In this document: positions 42,367 through 51,959 of the stretch, piece after piece
How positions within the stretch are numbered: the first letter of the stretch is position 1
Layout: each line of letters opens with the position of its first letter
From: Cellulophaga baltica
GTDB taxonomy: Bacteria; Bacteroidota; Bacteroidia; Flavobacteriales; Flavobacteriaceae
Assembly (NCBI RefSeq): GCF_018861125.1
Contig: NZ_JAHKQN010000019.1
Span: 220,849-284,848, forward strand
Direction: 5' to 3'
Length of the DNA stretch: 64,000 nucleotides
Made by a program: the position numbers and the translations under genes
The notes under the pieces: generated by a model
Databases searched by the model: none
Seen by the model: the letters and a program-made list of their open reading frames with translations, nothing else
What the model was told of the DNA's origin: nothing

Positions 42367-42945
42367 ATGAAAACTGAATTTATGGATGTTGAAAAATTTA
42401 TTTTCTGTCTTGAAGGTGTTCCTGATATTGATGTTGATGATACTACTGAAGTTATAAATACACTTGAAGATATTGCTTTAAAACAAAAAATATCAAGCAT
42501 TTATAAAGCTTGTGATACAATTGAAGGTCTAGAAGATAGTTTGAATAATTTACTTTATGATGACCATAATTTTAAAGATTATGAGATTATCTACCTTGTT
42601 ATGGATGGTGCACCTAATAACATTCTGTTGAATGATTATTATTACAGTATAGAAGAGGTTGCCGAAATTTTTGAAGGTAGAATGAGTGGTAAAGTGATTC
42701 ATTTTTCAAATAAGAAAATTTTAGATTTAACTGATGAAGAATCTCAGTATTTTTTAGATGTTACAGGAGCGCGAGCTATTTCAGGTTACGGAACTAACGT
42801 AAATGAAATATCAAGTGTAAATACTATTGATAGACTCTTTTTTAGCGCCTACCAAGAAAATGATGATTTATCAGAAGTTGTAGAGCTAATGTTTCAAAAG
42901 CATTTTAAACTATGTAAGCTACTCGATTTTAGGTTGTATTATTAA
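42367..42945 (+). CDS. DUF6642-like protein, possible degenerate caspase-fold member
   Basis: A 192-aa protein. I recognise features of the DUF6642 family: KFIFCLEG at the start, a YEIIYLVMDG strand, a GRMSGKVIHF strand and TGARAISGYG. In the family the positions after the second and third blocks usually hold a His (FHG) and a Cys (GSC-type), suggestive of a His/Cys dyad; here they read MDG and HFSNKK, so both seem lost. The family memory is moderate and no characterised function is known. It starts an accessory patch that differs from the neighbouring housekeeping genes. Confidence 0.55.
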   Translation: MKTEFMDVEKFIFCLEGVPDIDVDDTTEVINTLEDIALKQKISSIYKACDTIEGLEDSLNNLLYDDHNFKDYEIIYLVMDGAPNNILLNDYYYSIEEVAEIFEGRMSGKVIHFSNKKILDLTDEESQYFLDVTGARAISGYGTNVNEISSVNTIDRLFFSAYQENDDLSEVVELMFQKHFKLCKLLDFRLYY

Positions 42946-43098
42946 ATACCACCCACTAATGTGAACGTCACGCTTGTTCTGTAACGATTAAGCAGTACGT
43001 TAACCTGTGGAGTCTGGTTTTGTAACTAATCCTGTAGACAGGTAATATAATAGCGCTAGAAATTACCAAGATGACCAAACCATTTTAAATATTGATAT
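42946..43098. other. Compositionally distinct intergenic stretch
   Basis: The stretch about 42957-43060 is visibly richer in G+C than its surroundings and has stop codons in all forward frames. It contains a CCTGT-AG-ACAGG inverted repeat. It resembles remnant DNA of a lost gene; no family recognised. Confidence 0.5.
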
Positions 43099-43523
43099 AT
43101 GATTATTAATAGAACTTTTAGTTGGTTTAACGGAACAAGCAAGATGATTGCGCTAGCGGAGGCAAATTATCAAAACAAGAAATAGAACAGGTACTTGGTG
43201 CAGAGGGTGCATTTTCTGTAAAAACTAAATTGTCAGATTATGAATGGAAAGTAAATCCTCTTAGAAAAAATGCTGATAAAAATAATTTAAAAGAACTTTG
43301 GAAAAAAGCATTTTTAAATAACAATAAACAAAATGGGCTAACTCAAGAACAAATCTTTACCACTATTTGGAGTAATAACAGTTTAAAAAATGATCTCTTT
43401 GATTTATCAAATTACCCTCCAAATTTATCGCAAAGTCAAATTAAAAATTTAGCAGAAAATGATTTTATAACTTTAGTTGGTAATGTAAATTCTAAAATAT
43501 ATAATTTTATTAAAACCCAATAG
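43099..43523 (+). pseudogene. Frameshifted accessory gene
   Basis: Two frames join into one plausible protein. From the ATG at 43099 frame one reads MIINRTFSWFNGTSK and then stops at 43183; from 43143 the other frame continues DDCASGGKLSKQEIEQVLG... through to the stop at 43523 (ending IYNFIKTQ). One missing base near 43141-43143 explains the shift. The C-terminal half (about 130 aa, charged, no signal) is not a family I recognise. It may be a truncated effector with the following beta-propeller as partner; that is inference. A sequencing error is possible. Confidence 0.6.
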
Positions 43524-44615
43524 ATGAAATTTATAATGATAATAAAAAATGTGGAAGAGTATAATGTTAAAAATGAAAGTTTATCTTATTCAAACATAAA
43601 AGGAGAGCTTTTTTTAAATGATAAATTAATAGATGATAACTATCAATTCTCTGGGATGTTTTTTGAAAATTATCTTTATTATCATCCTAAAAATAATACA
43701 ACTAATTTTGTTGATTTAAAAACTAATAAAAAGAAAGTTACGAACTGTATTTTTTATAAAAAAAATGAATTTGAAGGTGATTTTTTGACCTCGAAAAAAA
43801 TTTTCAAAAATGCAAATAATGAATGGGAGAGTGATTTGTTCTTATATTCAACTTCAAATTTTTCAGAAATTAAACAACTCCCTAATGTAATTGGCGGGTT
43901 TTACAGACATAAAAATTTTCTAATTCAAATAAAAAATAAAAAGACGATATCTTTAAAAACTATTGATTTACCAGAACTTCTTTGGCAATTCAATTTAGAA
44001 ACCCTAGGTAAGTTTGAAGACAGAGATGGCAACTTGCAAAATTATGAAGTTCATAAATTTATAGGTGCTTGGCAGAACTCTATACTAGTTGCGTGTTCTG
44101 GACAATTGGTTTTAGATATTAATAGTAAAACAGGTGAACTAAATAGAAAATGGCAAGCATTGCCTGGTTATGGAAGTTCTGCTTTTCAAGGGCGTTTGCA
44201 ACATAAAATACCTTCTACTGATGGTTTTCAGTTAGATATCTCTAAATCGTACCTATACCACTTAGCAGGTGCTTTTTTAGTAACAATAGATTTAGTTACA
44301 GGCAGAGCAGATTATCAATCATTAAAAAAAACTTTAGAAGAGCACATATTTTCTGGTTTTAGATGGAGTACTGGCTATGCAGAAGATGAAACTCACATTT
44401 ATACTATAGCAGAAATGAACCGTTTAGAGTTAGGTTTAGACTATATACCGCAATGTATTGTTGCATTTAATAAAAAAACACTAAAAATAGATTGGCACTA
44501 TAGGTTTGAAGGAGATTGGGTAAAAACTGATATTCCTCAACTAGCCAATAATAAGCTATATCAACTTAGCGGAGATAACACATTGTATATTTTTGAAAAA
44601 GAAAAATCAATATAA
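43524..44615 (+). CDS. Predicted beta-propeller protein (PQQ/WD40-like), hypothetical
   Basis: A 363-aa cytoplasmic protein, no signal peptide. Blade-like repeats are visible: WQNSILVACSGQLVLDINSKTGELNRKW, SKSYLYHLAGAFLVTIDLVTGRADY, DETHIYTIAEMN...CIVAFNKKTLKIDW and NNKLYQLSGDNTLYIFEKEK. These are PQQ-like repeats that lack export, so the role is protein binding rather than quinoprotein catalysis. The start is directly after the stop of the preceding damaged gene, which suggests a former operon pair, such as effector plus immunity or binding protein. Confidence 0.6.
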   Translation: MKFIMIIKNVEEYNVKNESLSYSNIKGELFLNDKLIDDNYQFSGMFFENYLYYHPKNNTTNFVDLKTNKKKVTNCIFYKKNEFEGDFLTSKKIFKNANNEWESDLFLYSTSNFSEIKQLPNVIGGFYRHKNFLIQIKNKKTISLKTIDLPELLWQFNLETLGKFEDRDGNLQNYEVHKFIGAWQNSILVACSGQLVLDINSKTGELNRKWQALPGYGSSAFQGRLQHKIPSTDGFQLDISKSYLYHLAGAFLVTIDLVTGRADYQSLKKTLEEHIFSGFRWSTGYAEDETHIYTIAEMNRLELGLDYIPQCIVAFNKKTLKIDWHYRFEGDWVKTDIPQLANNKLYQLSGDNTLYIFEKEKSI

Positions 44616-44735
44616 AAACAAAAAATCACCCAAATAAATTATATATAATTATTAAAAAACAAATTCTTATTGCCTCATTATTTTTAGTAATGTTTAATAC
44701 TGTGACAAAAACATGTAGCTTACTAACTCGATAAA

Positions 44736-46148
44736 TTACTTTCCAATACAGAAATTAGCAAAAATATTGCCTAATAAATCATCACTAGATATTTCTCCAG
44801 TAATTTCACCAAAATGGAATAAAGCTTGACGAATATCAATAGCTAATAAATCGCCAGAGAAACCAGAATCCATTCCAAATTGTACTTTCTGTATTTCTTC
44901 TAAAGCTTTTAGTAATGAATTGTAATGGCGTGTATTGGTAACAATTGTTTCGTTGTTTCTAAGTGCGCCGGTATTAATAAGACTCAATAATTCACTTTTA
45001 AGATCTTCAACACCTTGACCAGTTTTTGCTGAAATAAATATTGTTTTTAACTGTTTAGATATTGAGGTTAATTCTGAAGTAATTAAAGTCGTGTTATAAG
45101 TAGAAATTTTATCAGCTTTATTTATTAGAAGCAAAATTGCTTTTTGCGGAAATTGATTTTTAATTTTTTCAATTTCTATTTTTAGAGTTTCTATTTCATT
45201 TGCCGTAGAAAGTAAAGAACCATCAACTAAGTATAGCACAACTTGTGCTTGTTTTATCTTTTCAAAAGTCTTTTTTATACCAATACCTTCAACTACATCT
45301 TTTGTTTCACGAATACCTGCAGTATCAATAAATCTGAAACCTATACCATCAATAGAAATTTCATCTTCAATAGTATCACGCGTAGTACCTGCTATATCAG
45401 AAACTATGGCTCTGTCTTCATTTAATAAAGAGTTTAAAAGTGTAGATTTTCCCACATTAGGCTCACCAACTATGGCTACAGGAATTCCGTTTTTAATAAC
45501 ATTACCAACCGCAAATGAATCAATTAATCGTTTTAATACAAGTGTAATCCTATTAATTAAATCTTGAAATTGGGTTCTGTTTGCAAACTCAACATCTTCT
45601 TCTGCGAAATCAAGTTCTAATTCAATAAGTGAGGCAAAATTCATTAATTCAGCTCTCAATTCTTTAATTTCACTACTAAAACCACCACGCATCTGTTGCA
45701 TGGCAATTTGATGACTTGCAGCATTATCAGAAGCAATAACATCGGCAACTGCTTCTGCCTGACTTAAATCTATTTTTCCATTTAAAAAAGCACGTAGAGT
45801 GAATTCACCAGCATCGGCAGTTTTACAACCATTACGTAAAAACAACTGTATTATTTCTTGTTGAATATATGTTGAACCGTGACATGATATTTCTACTATG
45901 TTTTCACCTGTATATGAATTAGGGCCTTTGAAAATGGAAACTAAAACTTCATCTAATATTCTATCGCCATCTACAATATGACCTAATAAAATAGTATGCG
46001 TTTTTTGTTCTTCAAGTTTTTTACCTCTTTTTGATAGAAAGTGTTTTGATGCAATTTTTATCGCATCTTTTCCTGAAATACGTATCACTGCAATTGCGCC
46101 AGCACCTGCAGGAGTTGCTAATGCAATAATAGATTCGTTTGAAAACAT
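44736..46148 (-). CDS. mnmE: tRNA modification GTPase MnmE
   Basis: A complete 470-aa GTPase that with MnmG installs the 5-carboxymethylaminomethyl group at U34 of tRNAs. Seen: N-terminal formyl-THF-binding domain (IIALATPAGAGAIAVIRISG), Walker A GEPNVGKSTLLN, DIAGTTRDT (G2) and DTAGIRET (G3), NKAD (G4), and the C-terminal CIGK motif. Length matches the family. It stands alone on the minus strand. Confidence 0.98.
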   Translation of the reverse strand: MFSNESIIALATPAGAGAIAVIRISGKDAIKIASKHFLSKRGKKLEEQKTHTILLGHIVDGDRILDEVLVSIFKGPNSYTGENIVEISCHGSTYIQQEIIQLFLRNGCKTADAGEFTLRAFLNGKIDLSQAEAVADVIASDNAASHQIAMQQMRGGFSSEIKELRAELMNFASLIELELDFAEEDVEFANRTQFQDLINRITLVLKRLIDSFAVGNVIKNGIPVAIVGEPNVGKSTLLNSLLNEDRAIVSDIAGTTRDTIEDEISIDGIGFRFIDTAGIRETKDVVEGIGIKKTFEKIKQAQVVLYLVDGSLLSTANEIETLKIEIEKIKNQFPQKAILLLINKADKISTYNTTLITSELTSISKQLKTIFISAKTGQGVEDLKSELLSLINTGALRNNETIVTNTRHYNSLLKALEEIQKVQFGMDSGFSGDLLAIDIRQALFHFGEITGEISSDDLLGNIFANFCIGK

Positions 46149-46350
46149 AGAAATAATTTAGATGCAAAAATAAGAAATAGAAATGAGGCTTTAAATGGTT
46201 GTGTTATTTAGTTTTTAAAAGAATGATTGGCATAGCTTTTGATTTGTTGGATGTGAATATATACGATAAAATCATTGTAATTTTTTAAATTATTATGGAA
46301 TACTATTTTATATCTTCGCCTAACCATTAACATTAAAATAAATTAAAATT

Positions 46351-46842
46351 ATGAAGAAAGTATTCTTATTTGCAATACTAACAGTTGCAACATTAAATGC
46401 AACATTTGGCCAAGAATCAGAGGTGCCAAACCCTGTTACAGAACAACAAAAAGATTCATTAGTGACTACTGCGGCCGCAGAAGAAGCCATAGCTTTAGAA
46501 AAGATAGCTCAAGCAGAAAAGGAGGCAGAGGAAGCAAAAATGGCAGCTAAAGCGGCTAAAAAAGAAGCTAAAGAACAGAAAAAAGCTGAAAAAGCTCAAA
46601 AAAAGTTAGATAATGAAGCAAAAAAAACAGCTAAACTTAAAAAGAGCATAGAGAGTAAAAAAGGTGATATTTCTAAAAGTGAGATGAAAATACAAAGTCT
46701 TCAAACTAAATTAGAAAAAAATAAAATTAAGGGTAAGTTATCTCCTGTTGATGAAGCTAAGTTAAACGAGAAAATTTCAAAAGAAAAGACTTCTATTTTA
46801 AAAGACAAAGAGAAGCTTAGAAAGTTGAAAAGTAAACTATAA
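46351..46842 (+). CDS. Exported coiled-coil protein, Lys/Ala/Glu-rich
   Basis: A 163-aa protein with a signal peptide (MKKVFLFAILTVATLNATFGQ) and a long helical body rich in Ala, Lys and Glu from about residue 40 onward (EEAIALEKIAQAEKEAEEAK, then KKEAKEQKKAEKAQKKLD and a KLRKLKSKL end). It has the strong heptad character of a coiled coil. No family recognised; homologues of this type are common in Flavobacteria. It is divergent from mnmE. Confidence 0.7.
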   Translation: MKKVFLFAILTVATLNATFGQESEVPNPVTEQQKDSLVTTAAAEEAIALEKIAQAEKEAEEAKMAAKAAKKEAKEQKKAEKAQKKLDNEAKKTAKLKKSIESKKGDISKSEMKIQSLQTKLEKNKIKGKLSPVDEAKLNEKISKEKTSILKDKEKLRKLKSKL

Positions 46843-46911
46843 TTTAAAATTTAATGTAACAAAATTGTTTCTGGTGCGTCTTATTAGTACATCAATCTAA
46901 AAACTAATATC

Positions 46912-47250
46912 ATGCAGAAAGAAAACAAACAACTTTTAATTATAACCCACCTTAGTCAGTTATTAGATGTAATTACTGGTTGTGGTGGGTTTATTGTTCC
47001 ATTAATTATATGGTTAACACAAAAAGATTCCATTGCAAATATGGATGAAAACGGAAAAGCTATTCTTAATTTTAGAATTAGCATGTTTCTATACTTAATA
47101 TTAAGTGTTCCGTTAATACTATTGTTCGGTTTAGGACTTTTAGGAATACTAGGTGTTAGTATTCTATTATTTGTTTTCCCAATAGTGAATGCGGTACGTG
47201 TAAGTAATGGGCAAGAACCTTATTACCCAATGAGTATTAAGTTTTTGTAA
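46912..47250 (+). CDS. DUF4870/Tic20-like small membrane protein
   Basis: A 112-aa protein with three membrane segments and the DUF4870 pattern: THLSQLLDVITGCGGFIVPLIIWLTQKD, an ENGKAILNFRIS amphipathic block, and a C-terminal NAVRVSNGQEPYYPMSIKFL. Function unknown. Convergent with dnaN; a bidirectional hairpin lies between. Confidence 0.88.
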   Translation: MQKENKQLLIITHLSQLLDVITGCGGFIVPLIIWLTQKDSIANMDENGKAILNFRISMFLYLILSVPLILLFGLGLLGILGVSILLFVFPIVNAVRVSNGQEPYYPMSIKFL

Positions 47251-47276
47251 TACAGAAATAATACGCTTTAATGAAT

Positions 47277-47313
47277 AAAAAAATCCCAATTACAATTGTA
47301 ATTGGGATTTTTT
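47277..47313. terminator. Bidirectional terminator DUF4870/dnaN
   Basis: Perfect inverted repeat with AATCCCAATTAC and GTAATTGGGATT arms, A-run before and T-run after. Confidence 0.88.
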
Positions 47314-47334
47314 AGAATATATAAAAATGGTTGG

Positions 47335-48453
47335 TTAATTGTTCAACATTACTGGCATTACAAGCATTGTAACTAACTCCCCTTCATCTAATCCGTCAAC
47401 TGGTGTTAAAATACCAGCTCTATTTGGTAAACTCATTTCAATTGAAATATCGTCAGATGTTAAGTTGGCTAACATTTCAACTAAAAATCTTGAGTTAAAA
47501 CCAATTTGCATATCATCACCTTGGTAAGAACATGTTAAACGTTCTTCTGCTTTATTGCTATAGTCAATATCTTCAGCAGATATATTTAATTCTGCACCCG
47601 CTATTTTTAAACGTATTTGGTGTGTTGTTTTATTTGAGAAAATAGAAACTCTACGAACAGAACTTAACAATTGATTTCTTGAAATAGAAAGCATGTTAGG
47701 GTTCTCTTTTGGTATTACAGCTTCGTAATTAGGATATTTACCATCAATTAAACGACAGATAAGCTCAATATTCTCGTAGCTAAATTTAGCATTACTCTCA
47801 TTATACTCAATAGTAACATCAGATTCGCTACCACCTAAAATACCTTTTAAAAGGTTTAAAGGTTTTTTTGGCATAATAAATTCTGCTACTTGTGAAGCTT
47901 TTAAATCTGTTCTTTGGTATTTTACTAATTTGTGCGCATCAGTTGCTACAAATGTTAAACTTTCAGGTGAAAACTGAAAGAAAATACCACTCATTACAGG
48001 TCTTAAATCATCGTTACCTGCAGCAAATATTGTTTTATTAATAGCAGTTGCTAAAATATCACCTATTATAGTAGTTGAACTTGGGTTTGAAAGTTCTACT
48101 GCTTTAGGGAACTCAGCGCCATCAGCATATGCTAATGCATATTTACCATGGTTTGAACTAATTTCAACAGTATTATTATCATCAACTACAAAAGTTAATG
48201 GTTGTTCAGGAAATGTTTTAAGAATATCTAATAATAACTTCGCAGGTACAGCAATTAATCCTTCATTATCAGAATCTACATTTAATACTGCGCTAATGGT
48301 TGTTTCTAAATCTGAAGCAGAAACTGTTAATTCGTTTTGCTTTAAATCAAACAGAAAATTATCTAGAATAGGCAAGGTATTACTATTGTTAATAACACCA
48401 CCTAAAACCTGTAATTGTTTAAGTAAATATGTACTAGATACTATAAATTTCAT
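47335..48453 (-). CDS. dnaN: DNA polymerase III beta subunit (sliding clamp)
   Basis: A 372-aa ring-forming processivity clamp with the three tandem beta-clamp domains. The start chosen is the ATG at 48451-48453 (MKFIVSSTYLLKQLQVLGGVI), the conserved N-terminus; an upstream in-frame extension of 14 residues is not conserved in character. The C-terminus ends LVTMLVMPVMLNN, matching the M-P-M/V-R-like clamp end. Not located at the origin with dnaA here. Confidence 0.97.
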   Translation of the reverse strand: MKFIVSSTYLLKQLQVLGGVINNSNTLPILDNFLFDLKQNELTVSASDLETTISAVLNVDSDNEGLIAVPAKLLLDILKTFPEQPLTFVVDDNNTVEISSNHGKYALAYADGAEFPKAVELSNPSSTTIIGDILATAINKTIFAAGNDDLRPVMSGIFFQFSPESLTFVATDAHKLVKYQRTDLKASQVAEFIMPKKPLNLLKGILGGSESDVTIEYNESNAKFSYENIELICRLIDGKYPNYEAVIPKENPNMLSISRNQLLSSVRRVSIFSNKTTHQIRLKIAGAELNISAEDIDYSNKAEERLTCSYQGDDMQIGFNSRFLVEMLANLTSDDISIEMSLPNRAGILTPVDGLDEGELVTMLVMPVMLNN

Positions 48454-48778
48454 TCCTTTATATATTTTGTTTCTCTTTTTAGTTCTAAAAAACACTTGAA
48501 ATTTGAATTGTCTTAATAAGAAAAACCTTCAAAAACATATGCTTTGCTAGATTAACAAAGATATTTTAATTGTTGTTTTTAATGAAACAAACTTATTAAC
48601 ACTATTCAACCTTTAAAACATCTATTTTTTATACATATAAATGTATGAAAAAGACGCTAATAGTACTGTAAATCAAAGTAAAAACTTATTATTGACCGTA
48701 AATTATTCCGTCTCGTTTTTGTTATTAAATTTTAGAGATGTTTATAAGTATCTCAAAATTATAGGCAATAAGGCTCTA
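48454..48778. other. Intergenic region upstream of dnaN
   Basis: 325 nt, AT-rich, between dnaN and the SAM hydrolase gene (both minus). No ORF, hairpin terminator or clear promoter box recognised. Confidence 0.5.
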
Positions 48779-49609
48779 TTAAATAAATTCTATACTGATT
48801 GTGTCTCTATAATCTAAACCTAATAAGGTTGATGCACCACCAACCGTATTTAAATCACTTTTATAAATAGCAAGCTCAATATATTTTGATGAATTGAATA
48901 AAGCCAAAAGGTCTCCAGGAGCTTTTCTTTTACTTTTTTCCAAATCAAAATTTATAATATCACTATACTTGTTATGTATTTTGGTTATTTTTTTATTTCG
49001 GGCATTTAAAACAAAATCACGACCACCTCTGTAAGCTTCAAAAACATGCTTTTGAATATTCGTAATAACATTGCCAAAATTATCAATGTAAATCACACTC
49101 CCTATAATAATCTTGCCATTTTCTAGAACTCTAGGAGCAAATTCTCTAATATCTTTTAAGTTGTCAAAGTTTTTACCAACAACATCAAGCGTGCCACCAC
49201 GTGCAATATGGCAAGCTACTTTTGTAAATACATCTAGCTCAGGGAATGCACTTGATTCTTGTAAGTTTAAATCAATTTTCACCACTTTATCTGGTGTAAT
49301 TTCTGATGTAATTAATGAGATAACTCCGTTATTTGCAGATACAAAATAGTGTCCATCAACATATACTGCAATGTGTTGATTTTCAGGTGTAAGCTCTGAG
49401 TCTACACCAACAATATGTATACTTCCCTTTGGGAAACTTTTATATGAATTTTTTAAAATATAGGCACATTCGGGTATGTTAAAAGGATTTATTTCATTTG
49501 AGATATCAACAATTTTAGCATCAGCTAACTCACTATAAATAGTTCCTTTAATAACGCCAATAAAATGATCTTTATACCCAAAATCAGTAGTTAATGTAAT
49601 AATTGCCAT
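48779..49609 (-). CDS. SAM hydroxide adenosyltransferase/SAM hydrolase (DUF62)
   Basis: A 276-aa enzyme of the DUF62 family, splitting S-adenosylmethionine into adenosine and methionine. Seen: N-terminal TLTTDFGYKDHFIGVIKG, conserved IHIVGVDSEL and a C-terminal YIDNFGNVITNI. No fluorinase-specific loop is evident. It is divergent from phoH. Confidence 0.9.
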   Translation of the reverse strand: MAIITLTTDFGYKDHFIGVIKGTIYSELADAKIVDISNEINPFNIPECAYILKNSYKSFPKGSIHIVGVDSELTPENQHIAVYVDGHYFVSANNGVISLITSEITPDKVVKIDLNLQESSAFPELDVFTKVACHIARGGTLDVVGKNFDNLKDIREFAPRVLENGKIIIGSVIYIDNFGNVITNIQKHVFEAYRGGRDFVLNARNKKITKIHNKYSDIINFDLEKSKRKAPGDLLALFNSSKYIELAIYKSDLNTVGGASTLLGLDYRDTISIEFI

Positions 49610-49737
49610 ATATGACTGTTGATATGTTTTTTACTTTATCAAACTGATTTTTACTTAAGTTTGTTAAACAAAATTACACATTTTTTAAAGTAACAAAAAT
49701 TAATATTTATAAGGCTAGTAATTAAATCCGAGAATCT

Positions 49738-50691
49738 TTGAACGAACTGATAATTGAACTTACGGAAATTAGTCCAAGAGATTTTTTTGGACAGCAAAAT
49801 GAAAACATTGACTTAATTAAAAAGTACTTTCCAAAGCTTAAAATTGTAGCAAGAGGAAGTAAAATTAAAGTCTACGGTGACGATGAACTTTTAGAAGAGT
49901 TTGACAAACGTTTTAAAATGCTAACTGCGCATTATTTAAAATACAATAAACTTACTGAGAATGCCATTGAGCGTTTATTAATGAGTACTGATGATGATGA
50001 TTTAACATCATCAGAAAGTAGTGGTGAAGTAATTGTACATGGTGTAAGTGGTCGTTTAATTAGAGCGCAAACAGTAAACCAACGAAAATTGGTTGATGCC
50101 ATGCGTAAAAACGATATGGTTTTTGCTATTGGCCCGGCTGGTACTGGTAAAACATATACTGGTGTAGCCTTAGCTGTACAAGCATTAAAAGAAAAAAGAG
50201 TTAAGAGAATAATATTGACGAGGCCTGCGGTTGAAGCAGGGGAGAACCTAGGTTTTTTACCAGGTGATTTGAAAGAAAAATTAGATCCGTACATGCAACC
50301 TTTGTATGATGCTTTACGTGATATGATTTCTCCAGAAAAATTAGCAATGTATGTTGAAAACGGTACCATACAAATTGCACCTTTAGCCTTTATGCGTGGT
50401 AGGACCCTAGATGACGCTTTTGTAATTTTAGATGAAGGACAAAATACTACGCATGCCCAAATGAAAATGTTTTTAACTAGAATGGGTAAAAATGCACGCT
50501 TTTTAATCACTGGTGATCCTGGTCAAATAGATTTGCCAAGAAGAACTATTTCTGGTTTAAAAGAAGCGTTGCTTGTATTACAGAATTTAGAAGGAATTTC
50601 AATTATTTATTTAGATGATAAAGATGTAATTCGTCATAAATTAGTAAAGAAAGTAATTGAAGCTTATAAAGGTATAGAACATCAAAATTAA
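49738..50691 (+). CDS. phoH: PhoH-family ATPase (TTG start)
   Basis: A 317-aa PhoH-like P-loop protein. Seen: GPAGTGKTYTGVALAVQAL (Walker A), RPAVEAGENLGFLPGDLKEK, VILDEGQNTT (Walker B) and ITGDPGQIDLP. It is an ATPase of unsettled role, often linked to RNA metabolism. The TTG at 49738 is kept as start because NELIIELTEISPRDFF is the conserved N-terminus in Flavobacteria and the next ATG is at about residue 60. Confidence 0.94.
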   Translation: MNELIIELTEISPRDFFGQQNENIDLIKKYFPKLKIVARGSKIKVYGDDELLEEFDKRFKMLTAHYLKYNKLTENAIERLLMSTDDDDLTSSESSGEVIVHGVSGRLIRAQTVNQRKLVDAMRKNDMVFAIGPAGTGKTYTGVALAVQALKEKRVKRIILTRPAVEAGENLGFLPGDLKEKLDPYMQPLYDALRDMISPEKLAMYVENGTIQIAPLAFMRGRTLDDAFVILDEGQNTTHAQMKMFLTRMGKNARFLITGDPGQIDLPRRTISGLKEALLVLQNLEGISIIYLDDKDVIRHKLVKKVIEAYKGIEHQN

Positions 50692-50725
50692 TTTTAGTAA
50701 TCTGAAAACAGAATAATTACGAATA

Positions 50726-51676
50726 ATGAGCAATACAATTATAGATACAAACTTTAATTTTCCAGGTCAGGTAAATGTTTACAAAGGGAAAGTAAGAGAG
50801 GTTTATCGCCTTGAGAATGATATGATGGTGATGATTGCTACAGATAGGCTTTCTGCTTTTGATGTGGTGATGCCCAAAGGAATTCCGTATAAAGGGCAAA
50901 TTCTAAATCAGATTGCTACAAAAATGATGGAAGATACTGCTGACATAGTACCGAATTGGTTGACTGCTACACCAGACCCAAATGTTGCAATTGGTCATGC
51001 ATGTGAGCCTTTTAAGGTAGAAATGGTAATTAGAGGTTATATGTCTGGTCATGCGGCACGCGAATACAAAGCTGGTAAAAGAATGCTTTGTGGTATGCCT
51101 ATGCCTGAAGGAATGAAAGAGAATGATAGGTTTCCTGAGCCTATTATTACCCCTGCTACCAAAGCAGAAATGGGTGATCATGATGAAGATATTTCTCGAG
51201 AAGATATTTTAAAAAATAATATAGTTTCAGAAGAAGATTATATTATTCTTGAAAAGTATACTAAAGCTTTATTTGAAAGAGGTACGGAAATAGCTGCAAA
51301 ACGCGGGCTTATTTTAGTAGATACAAAATATGAATTCGGAAAAACTAAAGACGGTAAGATAGTATTGATTGATGAAATTCATACGCCAGATTCTTCTCGT
51401 TATTTTTATGCTGAAGGTTATAAAGAAAGACAAGATAAGGGCGAAGCTCAAAAACAATTATCTAAAGAGTTTGTTCGTCAATGGTTAATTTCTAATGAAT
51501 TTCAAGGCTTAAAAGGGCAAAAAGTACCTGAAATGACTGATGAATATATTACTTCTGTTTCAGAAAGGTACATTGAGTTATTTGAAAACATAACAGGAGA
51601 AACTTTTATAAAAGCTGATATTTCAAATATTCAAGAACGAATTGAAAAAAATGTATTGGCTTATTTGGCCAAATAA
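50726..51676 (+). CDS. purC: Phosphoribosylaminoimidazolesuccinocarboxamide synthase
   Basis: A 316-aa ATP-dependent ligase of purine synthesis, joining CAIR and aspartate. Seen: [48 protein letters not shown] and [13 protein letters not shown]. The length fits the longer PurC type. It follows phoH by 34 nt and ends at a terminator. Confidence 0.97.
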   Translation: MSNTIIDTNFNFPGQVNVYKGKVREVYRLENDMMVMIATDRLSAFDVVMPKGIPYKGQILNQIATKMMEDTADIVPNWLTATPDPNVAIGHACEPFKVEMVIRGYMSGHAAREYKAGKRMLCGMPMPEGMKENDRFPEPIITPATKAEMGDHDEDISREDILKNNIVSEEDYIILEKYTKALFERGTEIAAKRGLILVDTKYEFGKTKDGKIVLIDEIHTPDSSRYFYAEGYKERQDKGEAQKQLSKEFVRQWLISNEFQGLKGQKVPEMTDEYITSVSERYIELFENITGETFIKADISNIQERIEKNVLAYLAK

Positions 51677-51696
51677 TAAGCTTAAAATAATACCAT

Positions 51697-51738
51697 AAAA
51701 AAGCAGACTAATAACTAAGTATTAGCCTGCTTTTTTTA
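51697..51738 (+). terminator. Terminator after purC
   Basis: Stem AAAAAGCAG-CTAATA paired with TATTAG-CTGCTTTTT (one mismatch), followed by seven T. Confidence 0.8.
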
Positions 51739-51959
51739 TATCATTTGATTTTGTATTTATATCGCAAAATGATATAAAACTGCAGATGCTATAAAGCATA
51801 ATAAATAGATTAAACTTCTCAATTTTAGGGGGGTATTCATAATCGTACTTTTAATTATTGATTGTGAATATAGTTAAAAAAGTTAAAGAAAAGTGTATTT
51901 TAACCAATAATTAAGTGTTTAAACGATTGAAATTCAGTGAATTTTCCATTTAAAGTCTG

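Noticed and set aside
43230-43523. 97-aa gene starting at TTG
   Set aside because: The frame is open upstream and continues a longer protein, so it is treated as the 3' part of a frameshifted gene.
48454-48495. Upstream extension of dnaN
   Set aside because: Adds 14 lysine-rich residues before the conserved MKFIVSSTYLLKQL start.
49932-50510. 192-aa minus-strand ORF
   Set aside because: Antisense to phoH; composition and lack of motifs mark it as a shadow.
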